Source: Weissella bombi (GTDB taxonomy: Bacteria; Bacillota; Bacilli; Lactobacillales; Lactobacillaceae). Taken from it: DNA of 64,000 nt. The DNA is taken from positions 124,001-188,000 of the forward strand of contig NZ_FMAO01000002.1 in assembly GCF_900094835.1 (NCBI RefSeq). The letters are read 5' to 3'. Shown here piece after piece: positions 8,164-15,108 of the stretch (its first letter is position 1; each line of letters begins with the position of its first letter). The position numbers were made by a program, and so were the translations under genes. The notes under the pieces are model-generated. The model was not told the origin of the DNA and made no database searches. It saw nothing but the letters and a program-made list of their open reading frames with translations.

Positions 8164-8865
8164 TTACCTCTGTTCTTTCACAAAACGGTCAGCCCAACGT
8201 TGGATATAACGTTGTGGGAATGATAAGATGCTGACAAATAGGGCGTAAATAGCGGCAACAAGTAGATACATTTGCAAAGGCTCAAAGTTAACCGCAGCTA
8301 ATTGCTGTGACAAGTAGAACATTTCAACAATTGTAACAACTGATGCCAATGACGTATCTTTAACCAAAGAAACAAAAGAATTTGCTAATGTGGGAATTGA
8401 AATACGCGTTGCTTGCGGCAAGATAATACGCAAAAAGATTTGACGATCAGTCATTCCCAAGGCAGCACCAGCTTCACGTTGCGTATCAGGTATTGATGAA
8501 ATTGCTGCGCGAATGGCTTCGGATGCATAGGCACCAGTGTTTAATGACAAGACCATCACGGCGGCTGACCAGCCTGATGGAGATAACCAACTAATACCTA
8601 ATTTTGGTAAGCCGTAGAAAACAACGAATAATTGCACAAGCATCGGTGTTGAACGGAACACCCAAACATAAAAGCTAAGAATAAATTTTAAAATTCGCCA
8701 ACCAATTTTACCTAATCCGGTAGCGTGAGGGACATAAGAACGTAAGACTGCGACTGCGGCGGCAATCACAACGGCAATAACAAAAGAAATTAATGCTAAT
8801 GGAATCGTATATTTGATTCCAGCAATAATTAATTGTGGTGCATAAGTTGCAATGAATTGAAGCAT
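8164..8865 (-). CDS. Polar amino acid (cystine) ABC transporter permease
   Basis: This 233-residue permease of the HisM/TcyB type has several hydrophobic segments and the family EAA-like loop EAGAALGMTDRQIFLRIILP (about residues 137-156), which contacts the ATPase. The N-terminal hydrophobic stretch starts in LIIAGIKYTIPLALISF. The ATG at 8865 follows AAAGGATG on the minus strand. It is the first structural gene after the leader peptide and terminator at 8890-9037, so its expression would be set by attenuation. With one permease gene the complex is probably a homodimer with two ATPases. Specificity for cystine is inferred from the leader and the binding protein. Confidence 0.85.
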   Translation of the reverse strand: MLQFIATYAPQLIIAGIKYTIPLALISFVIAVVIAAAVAVLRSYVPHATGLGKIGWRILKFILSFYVWVFRSTPMLVQLFVVFYGLPKLGISWLSPSGWSAAVMVLSLNTGAYASEAIRAAISSIPDTQREAGAALGMTDRQIFLRIILPQATRISIPTLANSFVSLVKDTSLASVVTIVEMFYLSQQLAAVNFEPLQMYLLVAAIYALFVSILSFPQRYIQRWADRFVKEQR

Positions 8866-8889
8866 GAGTCATCCTTTCAAAAAATGAAC

Positions 8890-8998
8890 ATAAAAAAAGT
8901 GCTAAACGATCCTGATAAACTCAGATGCCTAACACACTTTTTGCAGTTATTAAAATGGTGTACACCAAGATAACCTACCGCAAAAAATGCGCTAGGCA
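8890..8998 (-). promoter_or_regulatory. Attenuator: terminator and competing antiterminator
   Basis: On the - strand AAAGTG...TTA pairs with GTTTAGCACTTT and is followed by a T-run (8892-8898), giving a terminator before the permease. The 21 bases at 8926-8946, which include the whole 5' arm of that terminator, can instead pair without a gap, with G-U pairs, to 8978-8998. The latter lies in the leader peptide from its second Cys codon onwards. The two structures exclude each other. A ribosome paused at the first Cys codon would leave most of 8978-8998 free, favouring read-through; one at the stop codon would cover it. Confidence 0.65.
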
Positions 8999-9037
8999 TG
9001 CACAAGCAATATAGTTATTTGATGAAGCTTGTAACAT
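8975..9037 (-). CDS. Leader peptide with two Cys codons
   Basis: A 20-residue ORF, MLQASSNNYIACACLAHFLR, is preceded by AAGGAG at a good distance and by a promoter (9081-9109). It holds a TGT and a TGC codon separated by one Ala codon in the middle of the peptide, and ends just before an attenuator structure upstream of the transporter permease. The peptide has no sign of function itself; codon sensing by the ribosome is the likely role. It is too short for standard gene finders. The conclusion that it senses Cys-tRNA rests on codon position and pairing logic, not on experiment. Confidence 0.65.
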   Translation of the reverse strand: MLQASSNNYIACACLAHFLR

Positions 9038-9080
9038 AATGGGACTCCTTAAAAAATAAAATATATTATTAATCTCCTTT

Positions 9081-9109
9081 ATTTTAGGAGTCTTACTAAT
9101 TAAATGCAA
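9081..9109 (-). promoter_or_regulatory. Promoter of the leader-permease-ATPase operon
   Basis: On the - strand a TTGCAT -35 (9104-9109) and a TAAAAT -10 (9081-9086) are 17 bases apart and lie 44 bases before the leader ATG. Confidence 0.6.
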
Positions 9110-9135
9110 GTAAATTTTTATCGGTTATTAACGTG

Positions 9136-9165
9136 TTGACAAAATGTTAGTAAACAGAGTATGAT
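9136..9165 (+). promoter_or_regulatory. Promoter of the binding-protein gene
   Basis: TTGACA at 9136-9141 and TATGAT at 9160-9165 are 18 bases apart, a near-consensus vegetative promoter directed to the binding-protein gene. Confidence 0.75.
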
Positions 9166-9195
9166 TTGCGTCAGTAACTAAGAGAGGTGACATTT

Positions 9196-9219
9196 ATGGC
9201 TTTGGGGATGCGATGTTAA
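9196..9219 (+). CDS. Seven-codon leader ORF ending in Cys
   Basis: A short ORF, MALGMRC, follows AGAGAGGTGAC, a strong ribosome-binding site, and its only Cys codon is the last one before TAA. Just after it TTAAC...GGTG can pair with CATC...GTTAA (ending about 9267), next to the AAGGAAG of the binding-protein gene. There is no T-run, so any control would act on translation rather than termination. A possible coding-free reading is a chance ORF; the strong ribosome-binding site and the Cys codon next to a cystine transporter argue for a role. Confidence 0.45.
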   Translation: MALGMRC

Positions 9220-9279
9220 ATTAACAGGTGATATGACGTTGAAAAATGACAAAATAAACATCAGTTAAGGAAGATTAAA

Positions 9280-10092
9280 ATGAATAAATATACAAAAATT
9301 GCAGCAACCGCAGCTGTCGCATTGACTGTTGCCAGTACCGGTGCATATGCAGTAGTTCCAAGTGTTTCTGCTAAGGCAACACCAGCATACGAAAAGAATT
9401 TGCACAAAAAAGGTACTTTGACAATTGGGCTAGAAGGAACATATTCACCTTATTCATATCGTGATAAGTCAGGTAAGCTAACTGGTTTTGAAGTCGATTT
9501 GTCAAAAGCAGTTGCTAAGAAATTAAAGTTGAAGCCTGAATTTTCACAGACAAAGTTTGATTCACTTGTTGCTGGACTAAATGCACGTAAGTACGATGTT
9601 GTATACAATAACATGGGTAAGAACAAAGAACGTGCAAAGCACTATGTTTTCGCAGCACCATATATGTATACTAAGACAGTAATGATTACGAAGCCGGATT
9701 CAGATATCAAAACGGCTACTGATTTGAAGGGTAAGAAGTCAGCACAATCAGCTTCTTCAAATTTTGGTCAAGCTGCTAAGAAGGCGGGAACAAACGTTGT
9801 TTCAGTGCCTGGTTTTGCAGAAGCAATTGACTTGGTTAACTCTGGTAAAGTGGATGTGACACTAAACTCACAAGATTCATGGGGTGTTTATAAAAAGAAG
9901 CATCCAGAAACAAAGTTGAAGGCTAAGACAACAGATGTCTTGGGCGATACTTCTGCTTCACCAATGTTGAATAAGAAGGATAAGGCTTTAGCTAAGAAGA
10001 TTACTAAGGCACAAAAAGAATTGAAGAAAGATGGTACTGTTGCCAAATTATCTGAAAAGTACTTTGGATCTGATTTGACGAAAAAACCATAG
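9280..10092 (+). CDS. Cystine-type ABC transporter substrate-binding protein
   Basis: This 270-residue type II periplasmic-binding fold protein (SBP_bac_3) binds polar amino acids outside the cell and passes them to the permease/ATPase encoded divergently. It has a signal peptide of about 31 residues ending near SVSAKA, followed by LTIGLEGTYSPYSYRDKSGK and the family GFEVDLSKAV motif. No Cys is present at the signal cleavage region, so it is not a lipoprotein. It is very rich in Lys, like the L. fermentum BspA cystine-uptake protein and related collagen-binding-named proteins that stick to the cell surface by charge. A terminator follows. Cystine specificity is inferred from that similarity and from the Cys leaders. 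Confidence 0.85.
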   Translation: MNKYTKIAATAAVALTVASTGAYAVVPSVSAKATPAYEKNLHKKGTLTIGLEGTYSPYSYRDKSGKLTGFEVDLSKAVAKKLKLKPEFSQTKFDSLVAGLNARKYDVVYNNMGKNKERAKHYVFAAPYMYTKTVMITKPDSDIKTATDLKGKKSAQSASSNFGQAAKKAGTNVVSVPGFAEAIDLVNSGKVDVTLNSQDSWGVYKKKHPETKLKAKTTDVLGDTSASPMLNKKDKALAKKITKAQKELKKDGTVAKLSEKYFGSDLTKKP

Positions 10093-10109
10093 AATAACGT
10101 TATAATATG

Positions 10110-10144
10110 GTCCTAAGGTAAAATTACCTTTAGGACTGTTTTTG
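10110..10144 (+). terminator. Terminator after the binding-protein gene
   Basis: GTCCTAAGGTAA pairs with TTACCTTTAGGAC and is followed by TGTTTTTG. Confidence 0.8.
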
Positions 10145-10165
10145 TATTTATAGGGGGAGAATTTT

Positions 10166-10441
10166 ATGTCAATTGCTAAGAAAATTATTGTGCGTGGTCG
10201 TGTGCAAGGGGTTGGTTTTCGCTATACGACAACACAGTTGGCTAAGGAACTTGGTGTAACCGGTACTGTATGGAATGAAAGTGACGGTTCAGTTCATATT
10301 GAAGCTCAAGCTGAGGAAAGCGTACTAAAGGAATTTATTTCTAAAGTAGATGATTCACCATCACCATATGGTCGTGTTGATTCATTGAACGTAACAGATA
10401 TTGCAGTGAACGAAAACCGTAATAAATTTCGTGAAATATAA
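10166..10441 (+). CDS. acyP: Acylphosphatase
   Basis: This 91-residue protein hydrolyses acyl phosphates such as acetyl phosphate and 1,3-bisphosphoglycerate. The signature VRGRVQGVGFRYTTTQLAKE (about residues 9-28) has the catalytic Arg in GFRY, and the catalytic Asn lies in GTVWNESDGSVHIEAQ (about residue 39). The length is typical. The start follows AGGGGGAG. It stands alone between two terminators. AcyP is a housekeeping enzyme in lactic acid bacteria; no regulatory sequence other than the terminators is visible. Confidence 0.95.
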   Translation: MSIAKKIIVRGRVQGVGFRYTTTQLAKELGVTGTVWNESDGSVHIEAQAEESVLKEFISKVDDSPSPYGRVDSLNVTDIAVNENRNKFREI

Positions 10442-10452
10442 ACCAGTATATT

Positions 10453-10491
10453 AACCAGTTTGTAATGTTACATTGCACGACTGGTTTTTTT
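10453..10491 (+). terminator. Terminator after acyP
   Basis: AACCAGT pairs with ACTGGTT with an AT-rich centre, followed by a T-run. Confidence 0.75.
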
Positions 10492-10534
10492 AATGTAAGC
10501 TGAGTTGTTAAGAGTTTTTAGGAGGTTTTGAAGA

Positions 10535-11431
10535 ATGACTGTCAAAACGTGGTTAAAATTTGTTGAGGTGCAATCACTAGTAGCAAGTGTCTTACCACTA
10601 ATATTAGGTAATTTATATGCCGCAATTACCTATCAAGAATTTAATGTCGGTTATGCAATTTTATTTGCAATTGTTGTATTTTCATTGCAAATGGTGGCAA
10701 ATGTTTGGAATAACATTCAAGATTTTAAATCTGCGACCAGCGATGAATGGAAAAATGGTGTAAATAACATCGTTGGTAATGGCGGTATTTCACAACGTCA
10801 ATCGTGGACAACGTTAGTGATTTTGATTTTGATTGCAGCTATCGGTGGACTATGGTTAGCATTCCAAACGGGATGGCCTTTGTTTATCATGGGTGTCGTT
10901 GGCTTTATTGTGACGTATTGGTATGCAGGAACACCGCTACCATTGTCACGGACACCGTTTGGTGAATTGGCGTCAGGGTTAACCATGGGATATTTGATTT
11001 TCCTAAGTGCAACATATATTAATATTGCGCCAACATTCAATGGTGAATTGGTTATTCATGCTATTATTGCTTCAGCCATTGCATGGTGTGCAATTGGTGA
11101 TATTATGTTTGCTAATAATATTGGTGACTATGAAGAAGATGTTGCTGAGGGCCGTCATACATTGGTTTGGCATCTCGGAAAAGATCGAGCTGTTAAAGCA
11201 TTCGGTTGGGTTTACATTGCAGGTTATGTCATGTTAATCATTGCCGTGGTGTTTGGCATTTTGCCTTGGTTATCATTAGTTGCTATTTTATCATTGCCAA
11301 TTGTAATGAAAAACGTACGTGCTTTTCAAGCTAATCCCATTAAGCCTAATTTTCCATACGCGATTAAAAATGCCGTGGTTATTTCAATCACTTTGGCAAT
11401 TGGTCTAGTTTTAGCTTTGATCTTTAAGTAA
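10535..11431 (+). CDS. menA: 1,4-dihydroxy-2-naphthoate polyprenyltransferase
   Basis: This 298-residue UbiA-superfamily membrane enzyme transfers a prenyl chain to 1,4-dihydroxy-2-naphthoate, the penultimate step of menaquinone synthesis. Eight or nine membrane helices are visible. The two Asp-rich prenyl-diphosphate/Mg sites appear as NVWNNIQDFKSATSD (about residues 61-75) and NNIGDYEEDVAEGRHTL (about 195-211), matching MenA rather than UbiA. It follows AGGAGG. menB, menE and a hotdog thioesterase are at 48.9-51.8 kb in this window, so the quinone genes are split. menD, menF, menH and menC are not seen here. Confidence 0.88.
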   Translation: MTVKTWLKFVEVQSLVASVLPLILGNLYAAITYQEFNVGYAILFAIVVFSLQMVANVWNNIQDFKSATSDEWKNGVNNIVGNGGISQRQSWTTLVILILIAAIGGLWLAFQTGWPLFIMGVVGFIVTYWYAGTPLPLSRTPFGELASGLTMGYLIFLSATYINIAPTFNGELVIHAIIASAIAWCAIGDIMFANNIGDYEEDVAEGRHTLVWHLGKDRAVKAFGWVYIAGYVMLIIAVVFGILPWLSLVAILSLPIVMKNVRAFQANPIKPNFPYAIKNAVVISITLAIGLVLALIFK

Positions 11432-11470
11432 AACATTGTGAAAAAAGTGTTGCTTTTGAAATGATTTTAA

Positions 11471-11521
11471 AAGAGTATCAGACTACTGTAGAAAAAGCAG
11501 TTAGTTTGGTACTCTTTTTTT
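11471..11521 (+). terminator. Terminator after menA
   Basis: AAGAGTATC/ACT pairs with AGT/GGTACTCTT and runs into TTTTTTT. A spurious ORF covers it. Confidence 0.75.
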
Positions 11522-11544
11522 GCACACAAATGTTGGTTGTGCCC

Positions 11545-11576
11545 TGTGGAAAACTTGTGTATAAGTTTGTGGATAA
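11545..11576 (+). promoter_or_regulatory. Tandem array of three DnaA-box-like sites
   Basis: TGTGGAAAA (11545-11553), TGTGTATAA (11556-11564) and TGTGGATAA (11568-11576) lie in the same direction, 11 and 12 bases apart. The third is the perfect DnaA box, the others differ by one base. A very AT-rich stretch follows. This is the look of a DnaA-binding cluster between menA and the next gene, but dnaA is not in the window. Confidence 0.6.
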
Positions 11577-11704
11577 AATTAAATTAAACTTAACAATTTT
11601 GTTATTAATTTCACAAATAATATGTTGTAGCATTAATGATGCTAGAAACTTTTTGGTACCATATTATCTGGTATAATTAGAAAAAATGAAAGTGAGGGTG
11701 TGAA

Positions 11705-12856
11705 GTGTTAGCAAACCTAAAACGTTCCAAACTACTTTTTTGGACGCTTGAAATATTAGCTATCGCGTTACTGATTTTAGTTGTTACACAACTACGCTTT
11801 ATTTTAGAACCCATTAGTCAATTTATCGGGGCAGTTTTTGTACCGTTAATTATTTCGGGTTTTTTATATTATTTATTGAATCCTGTTGTGGTATTTTTAC
11901 AAAAAATCCCGTTGGGTAAAGTAAAGCACGTTAGTCGTGGTTGGGCGATTACAATTGTGATGTTGCTGTTGGTTGGTATTTTAATAGCATTAATATTAAT
12001 GTTATTACCAACATTGGTTGAACAAATTACTGGGTTGATCCGGAATATTCCAGGCTTAATCGATACAATCCAACAGTTAGTTAATGATATTAGTAAAATT
12101 AATGTCGCTAAAGAATACGGTATTAAGCTGGATTTTGATAAGATACAAGATGAAGTACAAAAGTTTGGTCAGACAGTAGTTGCTGGTATGGCAACCAGTT
12201 TGAGTTCCGTTATTGGTAAATTAACAAACGTTACAGTTACGGCAATTACCGTACCTGTTATGACAATTTACATGTTAAATGATGGTCACAAACTATCACC
12301 ATTTATTCAAAAGATTTTCCCAAGTAAGCAACAAGATCGTATTTCAGATGTTTTGTCACGTTTGAATCGAACTATTGCACAATACATCAGTGGACAAGCC
12401 ATAGAAATGTTATTCGTAGGATTCTTTACGACGATTGGTTATTTCATAATTGGTCAAAATTATGCGTTGTTGCTAGGTGTGTTTGCGGGAGTAACCAATA
12501 TTATTCCATATGTTGGACCTTATATTGGGTTAGTACCGGCCTTATTTGTCGCAATTACTGACTCACCTTTACAAGCACTTTGGGTAATTGTTGTGGTCTT
12601 GATTGTACAGCAAGTAGATAGTAACCTAATTTATCCACGAATTATGGGTGCTTCATTAAATATTCATCCATTAACAATCATTGTGCTATTATTGGCAGCC
12701 GGTAATATTGCTGGAATTGCGGGGATGATTTTGGCAGTTCCATTCTATGCAATTATTCGTACTATTACGGTATATGCATGGGAACTTTGGCAAGTACATC
12801 GTAGAGATGATTCAGAATCAGATGAAAATGAATCTGAAATTGATGCAACTGTTTAA
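11705..12856 (+). CDS. AI-2E family transporter
   Basis: This 383-residue membrane protein belongs to the AI-2E / DUF20 permease family (PF01594). The usual pattern is present: an N-terminal pair of helices, a longer soluble segment with amphipathic helices (about residues 100-180), then several C-terminal helices containing the family stretch NIIPYVGPYIGLVPALF (about residue 260) and QQVDSNLIYPRIMG (about 302). The start is GTG after GTGAGGGTG. Members include the proposed AI-2 exporter YdgG and sodium/proton antiporters, so the substrate is unknown. The C-terminal tail is acidic (DDSESDENESEID). A hairpin follows the gene. Confidence 0.85.
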   Translation: MLANLKRSKLLFWTLEILAIALLILVVTQLRFILEPISQFIGAVFVPLIISGFLYYLLNPVVVFLQKIPLGKVKHVSRGWAITIVMLLLVGILIALILMLLPTLVEQITGLIRNIPGLIDTIQQLVNDISKINVAKEYGIKLDFDKIQDEVQKFGQTVVAGMATSLSSVIGKLTNVTVTAITVPVMTIYMLNDGHKLSPFIQKIFPSKQQDRISDVLSRLNRTIAQYISGQAIEMLFVGFFTTIGYFIIGQNYALLLGVFAGVTNIIPYVGPYIGLVPALFVAITDSPLQALWVIVVVLIVQQVDSNLIYPRIMGASLNIHPLTIIVLLLAAGNIAGIAGMILAVPFYAIIRTITVYAWELWQVHRRDDSESDENESEIDATV

Positions 12857-12878
12857 TGAATTAAGAAACTAATGAAAT

Positions 12879-12922
12879 CGGCCCTTGTGTGTGGTATATT
12901 CCATATACGCAAGGCCGTTTTT
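12879..12922 (+). terminator. Terminator before gshA
   Basis: CGGCCCTTGTGTGTGGTATA pairs with TATACGCAAGGCCG (with mismatches) and runs into TTTTTA. An ORF that begins inside this hairpin is not the true gshA start. Confidence 0.75.
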
Positions 12923-12954
12923 ATTTAGTATCAATTTTAATGAGGGAAAAGATT

Positions 12955-14400
12955 ATGGTAGATGATTTACATTTAGGACAAATAATCAAAAATAATAACT
13001 TATACAAAGAATTAATTGGTGGAAAATTCGGCATTGAATTGGAAGCACATCGTGTATCTAAGGAAGGCCGTTTGAGTAGAATTAATCATTCGGCAAAACT
13101 TGGGTCAAGACGTATGCATCCTTATTTACAAACGGATTATAGTGAAACACAAGCAGAGTTAGTAACGGAACCGGTGGGGTCATTTGAAGAAGCACGTGAT
13201 CGTTTATTACAATTACAATGGGTTTTACGTCATCACATGACAGATGACGAATCAATTTGGCCATTAAGTATGCCGCCTCAATTAAAAAAGGATGATTTAC
13301 AGTGGTTAGATGAAACGTTTGAACGTTCATGGGTGCAAGATTACCGAGATTGGTTGATGCATAAATATGGATCAACACACGAAATTATGACGGGATTGCA
13401 TTTAAACTATTCGTTACCTGAGGATTTGGTGCAACATTTGTTTACTGCAAGTGGTGCTGATAATTTTAATGTTTTTAAAGATCGGGTTTATTTTCATTTA
13501 GCACAGCAAATTGTGGCACACCAATGGTTGTTTAACTATTTATTTGGCGCAACACCATTTAACTTAAATGATACAGATTCAAGGACGCCGCAATTTAGTC
13601 ATCCAGTGCGTTCATTACGAACCAGTGAATATGGTTTTGTTAATGATCATGGTGAAAAGCTAGCTTACAGTGGTGATTATGAAAAGTACAAGCAACAAAT
13701 TCAGCAATTATTATCTGAAGATAAGTTGTTCTCGGAACACGAAATTTATGGCCCAGTGCGTTTTAAAAAAATAGCAGCAGATAATCCAAGTGTTGATTAT
13801 TTAGAAATTCGTTTGGTGGATACTAATCCATTTGATATTGCTGGTATTTCTGAGAATGAATTAAATTTGATTCATTTATTATTGATTTATTTTGTGATAA
13901 ATGATGAAGAGTTGAGTGATAGTGTGTTGCAGGGGCAAGATGATGTTGCCAATGCAGTATCGTTAGAAAACCCAACGGATACATTAGCGAATAAACCAGC
14001 AGCGCTTAAAATTATGCAAGATATTTCGCAATTGGCTGATCACTTTGGTATGCGTTTTAATGATGGATTATCATTAGTTACAGATCGAGTGCTAACACCA
14101 AGTAAAACACCTGCAGCTAAGATGATTGCTGCTGCACCTGATGTGGCAACTATGCAAGAGTGGGCAACAAACTTAGGAAATGAACGTACGGCTTACTTCG
14201 AAGAAAATGAAACAGCATTATTCCATGAATATTTTGGCGAGAATCCATTAGGCGTTACTGTTAAAGATGCTTTGACCGTTGGTGTGCGTGTTGTGTCATA
14301 TGATGGCAAGACAGTATCTTTACGGTTAGGTAGCCATGTTGAAAATTTGACGGAACCAGATGATATTTATCGTATTTTTCCGGAATTAAACATTAACTAA
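12955..14400 (+). CDS. gshA: Glutamate-cysteine ligase
   Basis: The ATG at 12955 follows GAGGGAAAAG and gives 481 residues; the longer frame runs into a terminator. The enzyme joins Glu and Cys to gamma-glutamylcysteine with ATP, the first step of glutathione synthesis. Family motifs are FGIELEAHRVSKEG near the N-terminus, then QTDYSETQAELVTEP (about residue 60), HEIMTGLHLNYSLP (about 143), and VDYLEIRLVDTNPF (about 282). The protein lacks the ATP-grasp extension of the fused GshF, so it is the GshA type and glutathione synthase must come from elsewhere or be absent. It stands alone; with the cystine transporter nearby, a sulfur-thiol function is plausible. Confidence 0.9.
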   Translation: MVDDLHLGQIIKNNNLYKELIGGKFGIELEAHRVSKEGRLSRINHSAKLGSRRMHPYLQTDYSETQAELVTEPVGSFEEARDRLLQLQWVLRHHMTDDESIWPLSMPPQLKKDDLQWLDETFERSWVQDYRDWLMHKYGSTHEIMTGLHLNYSLPEDLVQHLFTASGADNFNVFKDRVYFHLAQQIVAHQWLFNYLFGATPFNLNDTDSRTPQFSHPVRSLRTSEYGFVNDHGEKLAYSGDYEKYKQQIQQLLSEDKLFSEHEIYGPVRFKKIAADNPSVDYLEIRLVDTNPFDIAGISENELNLIHLLLIYFVINDEELSDSVLQGQDDVANAVSLENPTDTLANKPAALKIMQDISQLADHFGMRFNDGLSLVTDRVLTPSKTPAAKMIAAAPDVATMQEWATNLGNERTAYFEENETALFHEYFGENPLGVTVKDALTVGVRVVSYDGKTVSLRLGSHVENLTEPDDIYRIFPELNIN

Positions 14401-14455
14401 CTTTAAATAAGTGTTATCATAACAGATGATAGTTAATAACTGGAGGCACTTAACA

Positions 14456-14866
14456 GTGAGAAAACAACATCCATTTAATTTTGAAAAGTGGTATCAATTT
14501 TTAGTTAATGCAGAAGGTGTTCAAATTCCTTGGGTTGAAGGTGAACACATGACAACACATCCTGTTTATGATGACCAAATGGTGTCTTTAGTACGATCAT
14601 TTGAATGGTCGGATTATTATGATCAAAATTATGACCGTACTTTACATCAAAAGGGACTAGATCAGTTGCGTGAGGAAGAAGTGGATATGATTGCGCGGAC
14701 GAGTCACGATTTTCGAGAATTACGGGCGGTTACTTCAGTGATTATTCACGAAGAACGCCATCTTGAAGGTATGTGGGCGGCCATGCTAGAAAAAGGAATT
14801 CTGTTGCGCTTGTTGCAACGATTGGAGAGTCAGACACCAACAGATTTTCTAGGTCCTAATTACTAG
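14456..14866 (+). CDS. Conserved hypothetical, DUF6508-like
   Basis: The GTG start at 14456 follows TGGAGG and gives 136 residues. The sequence carries the DUF6508-like opening FEKWYQFLVNAEGVQIPWVEGE and a helical C-terminal half with a HEERHLEGMW segment. There is no signal peptide or membrane helix. I do not know a function. It lies 55 bases after gshA and before a strong terminator, so it is probably co-transcribed with gshA. Family assignment is from general resemblance only. Confidence 0.6.
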   Translation: MRKQHPFNFEKWYQFLVNAEGVQIPWVEGEHMTTHPVYDDQMVSLVRSFEWSDYYDQNYDRTLHQKGLDQLREEEVDMIARTSHDFRELRAVTSVIIHEERHLEGMWAAMLEKGILLRLLQRLESQTPTDFLGPNY

Positions 14867-14917
14867 GTGAAGATTTGACTAATTTTTGTTTTATTTAGCT
14901 ACAAAAAATATTAAGAT

Positions 14918-14970
14918 AAAAACTGTGATGTAGTGAAATGATACAAATTTCGCTACATTGCAGTTTTTTT
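14918..14970 (+). terminator. Terminator after the gshA operon
   Basis: AAAACTG(T)GATGTAGTGAAAT pairs with ATTTCGCTACATTGCAGTTTT and runs into T7. Confidence 0.85.
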
Positions 14971-15108
14971 AATCTGCATAAAAATTTTAGAATTGTTAAA
15001 ATTAAATTTTCTGAAATTTTGAAAAATATAAAAATTCTTATATACTAGATAATATGTATTTTTTAAATATCGTAAACATGATGTAGTTATGGAAAAGGGA
15101 GTGTGAAT

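Noticed and set aside
11461-11676. 71-codon frame after menA
   Set aside because: It starts in the menA terminator and passes the DnaA-box trio; no plausible ribosome-binding site or family.
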